Positions 1 to 5,077 of a stretch of DNA of 5,077 nt are shown one piece after another. The translations under genes were made by a program, and so were the position numbers. The notes beneath the pieces are model-generated. The model ran no database searches, was not told the origin of the DNA, and worked only from the letters and a program-made list of their open reading frames with translations. This stretch comes from Myxococcus sp046520405 (lineage in GTDB: Bacteria; Myxococcota; Myxococcia; Myxococcales; Myxococcaceae), in NCBI GenBank assembly GCA_046520405.1, contig JBKGHI010000408.1, positions 1-5,077 of the forward strand, written 5' to 3'. The first letter of the stretch is position 1. Every line of letters begins with the position of its first letter.

Positions 1-1
1 G

Positions 2-436
2 GCGGAGCTGGCACGGGCGGCCGCCTCGGCGAAGGCCCAGGGACACGCGCCCGTCCCGGCGGCCCCAGCGCGCCCCGCCCCCCCGCTGGAGAAGGACGCG
101 CGGCGCAACGGACGGGTGCGGATGCACACGTCCATCGACATGCGCAGCGACTCGAACTTCTTCACCGGCTTCTCGTTGGACATCAGCGAGGGCGGCGTGT
201 TCATCGCCACGGTGGACGCGGTGCCGCGCGGCACGCAGGTGGAGCTGGACTTCACCCTGCCGGGCGGACGGCCCATGAAGGTGACGGGCGTGGTGCGCTG
301 GGTGCGCGAGGCCAATTCCCGCACGCCGGAGCTGATGCCGGGCGTGGGGGTGCAGTTCACCGGGCTGCCGCCGGAGGTGGCCAGCGCCATCTCCTCGTTC
401 GTCACCACCCGCGACCCGATGTTCTTCCCGGACTGA
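2..436 (+). CDS. PilZ-domain protein, 3' part (start lies outside the window)
   Basis: The reading frame is open from the first full codon (position 2) to TGA at 434-436, giving 144 residues of a protein that begins upstream. Residues 1-30 are an Ala/Pro-rich, probably disordered linker. A PilZ domain follows with both hallmark motifs: RxxxR (R34 to R38, in RRNGR) and DxSxxG (D60, S62, G65, in DISEGG). A beta-rich stretch comes next, with TGVVRWVRE and GVGVQFTGL. In the family these two motifs bind cyclic di-GMP, so this is a likely intracellular c-di-GMP receptor or a receptor domain at the end of a larger protein. The motif spacing and short C-terminus resemble the PilZ-type paralogous domain that is abundant in myxobacteria. 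The output partner cannot be read from the sequence. The unseen N-terminus could carry another domain, so the full product name is open. No in-frame ATG or GTG precedes residue 41, which supports truncation rather than a start inside the window. Confidence 0.88.
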   Translation, partial: AELARAAASAKAQGHAPVPAAPARPAPPLEKDARRNGRVRMHTSIDMRSDSNFFTGFSLDISEGGVFIATVDAVPRGTQVELDFTLPGGRPMKVTGVVRWVREANSRTPELMPGVGVQFTGLPPEVASAISSFVTTRDPMFFPD

Positions 437-562
437 GCCCCGAGACAGACATTTTCGCGACACGCGGGCGCGATGTTTCACGTCATCCGTCGGGTAGTCG
501 ACCTCGCGGCCACTCCCGTGCGCTGACAGGCGGGATTATCCTCCGCAGAAGGCAGACACTCC

Positions 563-574
563 GAATTCGAATTC
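563..574. repeat. Perfect 12-bp palindrome GAATTCGAATTC
   Basis: GAATTCGAATTC equals its own reverse complement and consists of two tandem GAATTC hexamers. Eight of twelve bases are A/T in a region that is otherwise very GC-rich. It lies 48 bp upstream of the cupin ATG at 622, where an operator or other protein-binding site would be plausible. The symmetry is directly visible, but any role as an operator is inference. It does not extend outward, because position 562 (C) and position 575 (A) do not pair. Confidence 0.4.
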
Positions 575-602
575 ATGGCGCAAGCCAATGCAGCGGCGCC
601 GC

Positions 603-610
603 GGAAGGAG
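603..610 (+). promoter_or_regulatory. Shine-Dalgarno site of the cupin gene (GGAAGGAG)
   Basis: GGAAGGAG ends 11 bases before the ATG at 622. It is the only strong ribosome-binding sequence near either candidate start of the cupin gene. No comparable site precedes the alternative GTG at 766, so it favours the upstream start. The spacing is a little longer than the usual optimum. Confidence 0.55.
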
Positions 611-621
611 ATGACACCCGC

Positions 622-1125
622 ATGAGCGCGCCTCATCGCAGTCCCACGGGCCTCGCCGGACGCCGTCCGCGCTGGGACTCCCGTCGCCGCGCCGGCACGT
701 CCCGTGCCCTGGAGGGCACCGGCACCACGCCCGCACGTCCGCCCCTGGATGCACCGGCCCCCGAGGTGGACAAGGTCAACCTCGCGCAGAAGCTGGCCCT
801 CTTCTCCGAGCACTGGTCTCCGAAGGTGGTGGGTGAGCTCAACGGCCAGCACGTCCGCCTGGCCCGGCTCCACGGCCCCTTCGTCTGGCACCAGCACGAC
901 GCCGAGGACGAGCTGTTCCTCGTGCTCCATGGCCACCTGCGCATGGAGCTGCGCGAGCGTACGGTGGACGTGGGCCCGGGGGAGTTCATCATCATTCCTC
1001 GCGGCGTGGAGCACCGGCCCGTGGCGGAGGAGGAGGTCCACGTCCTCCTCTTCGAGCCCGCGACGACGCTCAACACCGGCAACGTCCACGAGGAGCGGAC
1101 GGCCGAGCACCTCCAGCACCTCTAA
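622..1125 (+). CDS. Single-domain cupin protein
   Basis: This 167-residue protein is a small cupin, a beta-barrel that usually holds one metal ion. Cupin motif 1 is at residues 85-104 (G85, H90, H92, E97, G104, in WHQHDAEDE). Motif 2 is at 120-131 (P126, G128, H131, in FIIIPRGVEH). The metal ligands His, His, Glu, His are all present, so a metal-dependent function is possible, but the substrate cannot be told from the sequence. The C-terminus, ATTLNTGNVHEERT, resembles a conserved tail of small bacterial cupins of about 115-120 residues that start near VDKVNLAQKL (residue 49 here). The first 48 residues are rich in Arg, Pro and Gly and have fewer G/C third positions (about 77% by my count) than the near-uniform G/C of the core. 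The true start may therefore be GTG 766, although the only good ribosome-binding site supports ATG 622. The stop TAA is at 1123-1125. The protein shows no signal peptide and is probably cytoplasmic. Confidence 0.85.
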   Translation: MSAPHRSPTGLAGRRPRWDSRRRAGTSRALEGTGTTPARPPLDAPAPEVDKVNLAQKLALFSEHWSPKVVGELNGQHVRLARLHGPFVWHQHDAEDELFLVLHGHLRMELRERTVDVGPGEFIIIPRGVEHRPVAEEEVHVLLFEPATTLNTGNVHEERTAEHLQHL

Positions 1126-1264
1126 GGTGGACGCCCAGGCACCCCGCCGGGCGGGCGAGCCTTCCGCCACCCCGCTCGCGCGGATTCCTCCGGGACGTCA
1201 CGCGGCGCACCTTTAGCTCCGGACCCGGGCCGCCCGAGCGGCTCCCTGCCGAGGAGCGGAAGCG
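1126..1264. other. Intergenic spacer between the cupin and MBL-fold genes
   Basis: This 139-bp GC-rich stretch probably holds the leader of the downstream hydrolase. A GC-rich palindrome around 1143-1155 (CCCGCC/GGCGGG) has a one-base loop and no T-tract, so it is not called as a terminator. I see no recognisable sigma-70 or sigma-54 promoter, and no small ORF with a good ribosome-binding site. The gap is large enough that the two genes may be transcribed separately, though read-through cannot be excluded. Confidence 0.4.
1251..1256 (+). promoter_or_regulatory. Shine-Dalgarno site of the MBL-fold gene (GAGGAG)
   Basis: GAGGAG ends 8 bases before the ATG at 1265, an optimal spacing. It fixes that ATG as the start of the hydrolase gene. 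Confidence 0.65.
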
Positions 1265-2164
1265 ATGCGCATCCACCACCTGAACTGCACCACCATGTGC
1301 CCGCCGGGCGGCCGGCTGGTGGACGGACGGAAGGGCTTCACGGGGCCCGCGGCGCTGACATGCCACTGCCTCCTGGTAGAAGGCCGGCAGGGACTCATCC
1401 TGGTGGACACCGGCTTCGGCCTGGAGGACGTGAAGCACCGCCGTCCCCGGCTGGCGCCCCTGTTCCTCGACGTGTTGACGCGGCCGCAGCTCAACGAGGG
1501 CTCCACGGCCATCCGGCAGATTGAGCGCATGGGCTTCAAGGCCGAGGACGTGCGGGACATCGTCCTCACGCACCTGGACTTCGACCATGCCGGGGGCCTG
1601 GACGACTTCCCACATGCCCGGGTCCACCTGCTGTCGGACGAGTACCAGAGCGCCGTGGCCCAGGCGACGCCGTTGGACAGGCGCCGCTACCGGCCGTTGC
1701 AGTGGATTCACGAGACGCAGTGGGTGACGTACCCCTCCGGTGGGGACGGTGAGCGTTGGTTCGGCTTCGAGTGCGTGCGGGATTTGACGGGCCTGCCGCC
1801 GGAAATCCTGCTGGTGCCGCTGCCCGGCCACACCCTGGGCCACGCGGGCGTGGCCGTCCAGCATGGCGACGGCTGGCTGCTGCACGCCGGAGACGCGTAC
1901 TTCTACCACGGGGAGATGGCGCCGGACCGGTACCGTTGCACCCCGGGGCTGCGCGCCTACCAGAAGCTGATGCAGAAGGACGGCTACCTGCGCTGGCACA
2001 ACATGCGCCGGCTGCGCGAGCTGGTACAGCGGCATGGGCGGGACGTCACGGTGTTCTGCGCGCACGACTCGCTGGAGTTCGAGCTGCTCGAGGAGCAGGA
2101 GAAGGCACCGCAGCTGTCCTCCCTGCGGTCCTTCGTGGATTCGCAGCCGCCGCTGCACGCGTGA
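1265..2164 (+). CDS. MBL-fold metallo-hydrolase (lactonase-like branch)
   Basis: This is a complete 299-residue protein of the metallo-beta-lactamase superfamily, close in length to the usual 250-300. Family landmarks run in order: LILVDTGFG (residues 44-52); THLDFDHAGG (102-111), the metal-binding loop; PLPGHTLGH (185-193) with H189; LLHAGDAYF (205-213) with bridging D210; and CAHD (265-268) with H267. By family pattern the likely ligands are H103, D105 and H189 for one metal, D107, H108 and H267 for the other, and D210 between them. The canonical motif is HxHxDH, but here the middle position is Asp (HLDFDH). The layout resembles N-acyl-homoserine lactonases and related hydrolases, but the substrate cannot be assigned, and quorum-quenching activity is only one possibility. 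No signal peptide is evident, so it is probably cytoplasmic. GAGGAG 8 bases upstream supports the ATG. The gene ends 10 bp from the convergent kinase gene. Confidence 0.9.
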   Translation: MRIHHLNCTTMCPPGGRLVDGRKGFTGPAALTCHCLLVEGRQGLILVDTGFGLEDVKHRRPRLAPLFLDVLTRPQLNEGSTAIRQIERMGFKAEDVRDIVLTHLDFDHAGGLDDFPHARVHLLSDEYQSAVAQATPLDRRRYRPLQWIHETQWVTYPSGGDGERWFGFECVRDLTGLPPEILLVPLPGHTLGHAGVAVQHGDGWLLHAGDAYFYHGEMAPDRYRCTPGLRAYQKLMQKDGYLRWHNMRRLRELVQRHGRDVTVFCAHDSLEFELLEEQEKAPQLSSLRSFVDSQPPLHA

Positions 2165-2179
2165 GCCCCGCGGCTCACG
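2160..2179. terminator. Hairpin at the convergent gene junction, containing both stop codons
   Basis: CGTGAGCC (2160-2167) pairs perfectly with GGCTCACG (2172-2179) around the loop CCGC. This gives an 8-bp GC-rich stem with a 4-base loop. The TGA of the MBL-fold gene (2162-2164) sits in the left arm and the TGA of the kinase (2175-2177, - strand) in the right arm, at mirror positions. The location suits a bidirectional transcription terminator. Neither side is followed by a T-tract, so intrinsic termination is not proven, and the hairpin might instead block RNA decay or be incidental. A second copy of GGCTCACG at 2200-2207 offers an alternative pairing for the left arm. Confidence 0.4.
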
Positions 2180-4451
2180 AATGCAGGGGGGAGGCCGGAG
2201 GCTCACGTATCTCCGAGCCCAGGAGCAGCAGCGGCAGCTCCACGACGAAGGTGGCGCCCTGTCCCAGGGCGCTCTCCACGCGGATGGCGCCGCCATGCGC
2301 CTCCACCAGTTGCCGGACGATGTAGAGCCCCAGCCCGAAGCCCGCGTGCTGACCGCCGGACAGCTCCCTTTCGAAGCGCTCGAAGATGCGCCGCTGCGCC
2401 TCCGGGGCGATGCCCACGCCGTAATCCCTCACCACCAGCCGGGCCCGCGCCACGCCCGCGTGCTCCACGTGAATCTCCACCGGACGGCCCTTGCCGAACT
2501 TCAGCGCGTTGGACAGCAGGTTCGTCACCACCCGGTCCAACCGCAGCCGGTCCCACCGGCCCACCAGTCCCAGTTCAGCGCTGACCTCCAGGCGGGAGCC
2601 CGCCTCGGCCGCCTGCTCGGCGAAGCGCTCCACCACCTCCCGCACCAGCTCCGACAGGTCCACCGGCGCCGCGTCCAGCATCAGCTTCCCCGACGAGAGC
2701 CGCGACAGGTCCAACAGGTTGTGAAGCAGCTGCGCCAGCCGCTGCGTCTGCTTCAACGCCGCCGCCAGCCCATCTCTCGCCTTCTGCTCCCCCGCGAGCT
2801 CCAGCCGCTGGAGCCTCCGCAGCAGCAACTGCAACGTGTTCAACGGATTGCCCAGGTCGTGCGCGGCGACGCCGATGAGCTCCACCGCCTCCTGCGCCTC
2901 GCTCCACAGCCGGGCGTTGTCCAACGCGAGCGCGGCCCGCCCCGCCACCTCCTCCACGAAGACCTGGTCCGTCATGGTCAACCGGCGCTCCGGCGCGGAC
3001 GTCAGCAGCACGAACACCCCGCGCGTCTGCTGCCCGACCCGGAGCGGCACGCCGAGGTAGGAGTGCACGCCCACCTGCTCCACCATTGAGAGGTGCTCAG
3101 GGCCTACCAGCCCCTGGGACAAGGTCTCCGGGGACACGTCGCTCTTGAGCTCGGAGCGCCCCGTGCGCAGCACCTGCCAGATGCCCCAGTGCGTGTCTCG
3201 CGGCGGCGGGAAGCGCCGCGCCGAGTCCCACAGCACCGCCTCCTTTTCCGGCACCGCGTGCGCAATCGCGCGGGGCCAGAGGTCGCCACTGGCCGTCATC
3301 AGGTAGAGCAGGCAGGCGTCCGCCACCTCCGGCACCATGATGCGGGTCAGCTCGGCTACCGTCTGGTCGGGGTCCTGGAACTGGTGGAAGAGGCGCCCTG
3401 ACTCCGCCAGGAGCTGCTGGGTGCGCTCGGCCCGGCGCCGCTCGGTGATGTCGCGCGTCACCTTGGCGAAGCCACGCGGCTGCCCGCGCGCGTCATGGAG
3501 CACGGTGACGTTGGTGTCCGCCAGGTAGCGGGAGCCGTCCTTGCGCACCCGCCAGCCCTCCGTGTGCAGCCGTCCATCCCGCCGGGCCCGCGCCAGGTCC
3601 TTCTCTGGAATCCCGGCCGCCACCGCGTCCGGCGGATAGAAGACACTGGAGGGCTGGCCCAGGATTTCCGCCTCGCGGTAGCCCATGATGCGCTCCGCCC
3701 CCGGGTTCCAGCTCTCCACCCGGCCCCGCGCGTCCAGCAAGAAGAGGGCGTAGTCGCGCACCCCTTCCACGAGGAGTTGGAAGCGCTCGGCGCTGGCCTC
3801 GGCCTCCTGTTGGATGGGGCGCAGCCTGCGCGTCAGCGTCCACGCCAGCATCGTCGCGCCGGCCAGCCCCAGGCTGCCGGCGAGCAGCGAAAGCCCGAGC
3901 GCGCTGCGGTCCGTCGTCAGGCTCTCATGGATGCCCTGGGCCAGTTGGGCCTCGGTCTGCTGGTGGAGCGTCCGGAGGCTCTCCAGGGCACGCCGCCGGG
4001 TGTCCGCCACGTGGCCGTCGAAAATCTGCTCCAGCCGCTGGCGGGGCGCGCCGTCCTCGCGCTCCATGATGAGCGCCTGCATGGCCTCCTCGTGCTCCAG
4101 CTCCGCGTGGGAGACGGCTTCCAACTGCGTGGCCAGGGGCTCCTGGGTGAGGCGGCGCTTCAGGGATTCATAGGTGGCGATGAAGCGCTCACGCGCGACG
4201 GACATGTCCTGGGCGAAGAACGCGTCCCCCGACAAGGCGAAGCCCCGGCCGCTGACCATCTTGTCGTTGAAGGTCCGCTCCAGGTGTTTGACGTCCAGCA
4301 CGTCCCTGGACAGCTCCAGGATGCGGGCCTTGTGGTTGGCCCGCACGGAGAGCAGCGCCACCACGGACGTTCCCGCCAGCACCAGCGCCACCAGCAACGA
4401 GACGATGAAGCCGGCGCCCGCGCGCTGCGCGAACGTCCACGGACGTGCCAC
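2175..4451 (-). CDS. Membrane sensor histidine kinase, CHASE3-PAS-GAF-HisKA-HATPase
   Basis: This 758-residue kinase starts at GTG 4451 (- strand), just after a G-rich ribosome-binding stretch. Segments in order: TM1 about 13-36; an extracytoplasmic CHASE3-like helical sensor about 37-183 (including RGFALSGDAFF); TM2 about 184-206; PAS about 223-338, ending in VTRDITERR; GAF about 345-520; the HisKA dimerisation region with phospho-acceptor H531 in AAHDLGNPLN; and the HATPase domain with N-box N644/N648 (TNLLSNALKF), G1 box D676/G678/G680 (DYGVGIA) and G2 box GFGLGLY (704-710). All catalytic boxes are intact, so it should autophosphorylate and pass phosphate to a response regulator. No receiver or regulator gene lies in this window, so it looks like an orphan kinase. 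The ligands of the CHASE3, PAS and GAF parts are unknown. The frame stays open upstream to 5042, but that stretch lies antisense to the lipoprotein gene, is low-complexity and lacks kinase features, so I exclude it. Confidence 0.92.
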   Translation of the reverse strand: MARPWTFAQRAGAGFIVSLLVALVLAGTSVVALLSVRANHKARILELSRDVLDVKHLERTFNDKMVSGRGFALSGDAFFAQDMSVARERFIATYESLKRRLTQEPLATQLEAVSHAELEHEEAMQALIMEREDGAPRQRLEQIFDGHVADTRRRALESLRTLHQQTEAQLAQGIHESLTTDRSALGLSLLAGSLGLAGATMLAWTLTRRLRPIQQEAEASAERFQLLVEGVRDYALFLLDARGRVESWNPGAERIMGYREAEILGQPSSVFYPPDAVAAGIPEKDLARARRDGRLHTEGWRVRKDGSRYLADTNVTVLHDARGQPRGFAKVTRDITERRRAERTQQLLAESGRLFHQFQDPDQTVAELTRIMVPEVADACLLYLMTASGDLWPRAIAHAVPEKEAVLWDSARRFPPPRDTHWGIWQVLRTGRSELKSDVSPETLSQGLVGPEHLSMVEQVGVHSYLGVPLRVGQQTRGVFVLLTSAPERRLTMTDQVFVEEVAGRAALALDNARLWSEAQEAVELIGVAAHDLGNPLNTLQLLLRRLQRLELAGEQKARDGLAAALKQTQRLAQLLHNLLDLSRLSSGKLMLDAAPVDLSELVREVVERFAEQAAEAGSRLEVSAELGLVGRWDRLRLDRVVTNLLSNALKFGKGRPVEIHVEHAGVARARLVVRDYGVGIAPEAQRRIFERFERELSGGQHAGFGLGLYIVRQLVEAHGGAIRVESALGQGATFVVELPLLLLGSEIREPPASPLHS

Positions 4452-4466
4452 CTCCCCCCCTCCCCA
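4452..4466 (-). promoter_or_regulatory. G-rich ribosome-binding stretch of the kinase gene
   Basis: Read on the - strand, TGGGGAGGGGGGGAG lies directly before the GTG at 4451-4449. It offers two overlapping Shine-Dalgarno-like sites, GGGGAGG about 7 bases from the start and GGGAG closer in. This supports the GTG as the kinase start. It includes a run of seven G (4454-4460). Confidence 0.5.
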
Positions 4467-4698
4467 GACGGTCCACCGCCCATGTCCTCGGGCAGGGTGA
4501 AGCGCCCCCCGCGCCGGAGCCAGGGGGCTCGCCGGGTGACGCGAACGTCGGAAACCGGGCGCTCGGGTTGACGGCGTTCGCACGGGTCCGCCGCGGTGTG
4601 TGCACCGTCCAACCCACCCTCGTCCCGTGGCTGGGCACCCGCCGGGGTCCGCCCCCACGTTGGGCGCGGGTGGTGTGGCCAGGGCGGGGCGGGAGCGC
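4452..4698. promoter_or_regulatory. Divergent intergenic region between the kinase and lipoprotein genes
   Basis: This 247-bp region separates two genes transcribed away from each other, so it must hold both promoters unless one is read from farther away. I could not find a convincing promoter for either. A -35-like TTGACG lies at 4568-4573 on the + strand, but no good -10 follows at 16-18 bp. A small inverted repeat, CGGTG-TGTG-CACCG, lies at 4594-4607 and could be an operator half-site pair, though a 5-bp arm can arise by chance. The rest is very GC-rich with no other structure I can support. Confidence 0.4.
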
Positions 4699-5077
4699 AT
4701 GCGCGGAGTGGGGCGACGGGGAGCGTGGTTCTGGGCGTGTTTCCTGGTGCTGTGGACGGCGTGCAGCCACACGCAGCCGGACGAGGACGCGGGCAGCCGC
4801 CGGTCGGTGTCCGCGTGCGAGCCCATGACATGCGCCTCCCAGGGCATGGACTGCGGCATCGCCATTGACGGGTGCGGCGGCACGCTCCACTGCGGCACCT
4901 GCGGCCCGGATGAGGTGTGCGGCGGCGGGGGCCGGCACAACGTGTGCGGACCCGCGCCCTGCGAGCCCACCACCTGCGAGGCCCTGGGCCACGACTGCGG
5001 ACAGGTGTCCGACGGCTGCGAGGGCGTGCTCGACTGCGGCACCTGCGGCCCGGCTGAGGTGTGCGGCGGCGGGCACG
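4699..5077 (+). CDS. Cysteine-rich tandem-repeat lipoprotein, 5' part (runs off the right edge)
   Basis: The first 126 residues of a secreted protein are visible. Residues 1-8 are a basic n-region (three Arg), 9-21 are hydrophobic (AWFWACFLVLWTA), and C22 follows as WTAC, a slightly atypical lipobox because Trp replaces the usual Leu at -3. Export and lipid attachment are therefore likely but not certain. An acidic linker leads to residue 40, where a 48-residue repeat begins. Each unit has eight Cys at unit positions 1, 6, 13, 20, 26, 29, 35 and 44, with the pattern CEPxTC...DC...DGC...L.CGTCGP.EVCGGG. Unit 1 spans residues 40-87. Unit 2 starts at C88 and is cut by the window. Such Cys-rich repeats probably form disulfide-stabilised modules outside the cytoplasm. 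They occur in myxobacterial surface proteins and may precede another domain not seen here, and the function is unknown. The start is uncertain: GGGAG is only 3 bases from ATG 4699, while GTG 4708 (12 bases away) and GTG 4675 are in frame. Confidence 0.8.
   Translation, partial: MRGVGRRGAWFWACFLVLWTACSHTQPDEDAGSRRSVSACEPMTCASQGMDCGIAIDGCGGTLHCGTCGPDEVCGGGGRHNVCGPAPCEPTTCEALGHDCGQVSDGCEGVLDCGTCGPAEVCGGGH
4816..5077 (+). repeat. Tandem 144-bp coding repeat (one full unit, one partial)
   Basis: Unit 1 covers 4816-4959 and unit 2 starts at 4960, running to the edge. The period is 144 bp, exactly 48 codons. The copies have diverged in their first half but are nearly identical in part of the second half: 4889-4929 and 5033-5073 differ at one base (A 4910 against C 5054, Asp against Ala codon). 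All cysteine codons visible in both units align. After GGC GGC GGG the units diverge in length or sequence, since unit 2 reads CAC where unit 1 reads GGC CGG CAC. Confidence 0.8.

Larger units (their letters stand above)
437..621. other. Intergenic spacer between the PilZ and cupin genes
   Basis: This 185-bp stretch holds no convincing gene. It is less GC-rich than its surroundings in places, as expected for a promoter region. It contains a short imperfect hairpin candidate just after the PilZ stop (TCGCG at 455-459 with CGCGA at 469-473, 9-base loop, followed by a TGTTT stretch), which is at best a weak terminator. The 12-bp palindrome at 563-574 and the 16-codon ORF at 575-625 are listed separately. 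I found no clear -35/-10 pair. The best -10-like string is TATCCT at 537-542, with no good -35 at the right distance. Confidence 0.5.

Noticed and set aside
523..542. CTGACA (523-528) with TATCCT (537-542) as a sigma-70 promoter for the cupin gene
   Set aside because: The two elements are only 8 bp apart, far from the 16-18 bp needed, and no alternative -35 pairs with TATCCT.
1143..1155. GC palindrome CCCGCC/GGCGGG after the cupin gene as a terminator
   Set aside because: The loop would be one base and no T-tract follows, and such strings are common by chance at this GC content.
478..1170. - strand open frame (230 codons) opposite the cupin gene
   Set aside because: The + strand frame has both cupin motifs with all metal ligands. 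The antisense frame has none and is a codon-bias artefact.
1070..2296. Long - strand open frame (408 codons) opposite the MBL-fold gene
   Set aside because: This is a GC-rich antisense shadow: composition is Arg/Pro/His-heavy with no motif, and the + strand frame carries full MBL family motifs.
2034..3089. + strand open frame (351 codons) spanning the end of the MBL-fold gene and the kinase C-terminus
   Set aside because: It crosses the convergent junction and lies out of frame with the MBL-fold gene and antisense to the HisKA/HATPase region. The Gln/Arg/His-rich translation is typical of a shadow frame.
3495..4571. Long + strand open frame (358 codons) opposite the kinase N-terminal half
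   Set aside because: This is a shadow of the kinase gene. Its residues are dominated by Arg, Gln, Leu and His with no recognisable domain, and it runs antisense to clear CHASE3 and PAS coding.
4568..4596. TTGACG as the -35 of a lipoprotein promoter
   Set aside because: At 17 bp downstream the sequence is CCGCGG, which does not resemble a -10 element, so a lone -35-like string is not enough.
4452..5042. 197-codon N-terminal extension of the kinase frame (ATG at 5042, - strand)
   Set aside because: It is antisense to the cysteine-repeat lipoprotein and the divergent promoter region, is low-complexity (Pro, Ser, Arg, His) and has no domain. GTG 4451 has a ribosome-binding stretch and sits right before the expected first membrane segment.

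Overview
This is a very GC-rich window. Third codon positions are strongly G/C, and the content is a PilZ protein with the motif arrangement common in myxobacteria, a multi-sensor histidine kinase and a cysteine-repeat lipoprotein. Together these point to a myxobacterium of the Myxococcus/Corallococcus type (Myxococcota). The assignment is an inference from gene style, not a database match. There are no RNA genes, insertion sequences, CRISPR arrays or phage genes.

Layout, left to right: (1) the 3' end of a PilZ-domain (c-di-GMP receptor type) gene, + strand, 2-436, running off the left edge. (2) A 185-bp spacer with an AT-rich 12-bp palindrome and a tiny upstream ORF that overlaps the next start. 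(3) A small single-domain cupin protein, + strand, 622-1125, whose first ~48 residues look unlike the rest. (4) A 139-bp spacer. (5) A 299-residue metallo-beta-lactamase-fold hydrolase, + strand, 1265-2164. (6) A convergent junction of only 10 bp, where both stop codons lie inside one perfect hairpin. (7) A large membrane histidine kinase on the - strand, 2175-4451, with order TM-CHASE3-TM-PAS-GAF-HisKA-HATPase. (8) A 247-bp divergent intergenic region. (9) The 5' part of a cysteine-rich tandem-repeat lipoprotein, + strand, 4699 to the right edge.

No obvious pathway ties the genes together. The kinase has no response regulator beside it here, so its partner is probably elsewhere. The PilZ protein and the kinase are signalling components, the cupin and the hydrolase look like independent small-molecule or housekeeping enzymes, and the lipoprotein is a likely surface or periplasmic protein. 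I see a mostly ordinary chromosomal region and no convincing new multi-gene system. The points most worth a second look are the stop-codon-containing hairpin, the Asp-for-His change in the hydrolase metal motif, the start of the cupin gene, and the 48-residue, eight-cysteine repeat of the lipoprotein.
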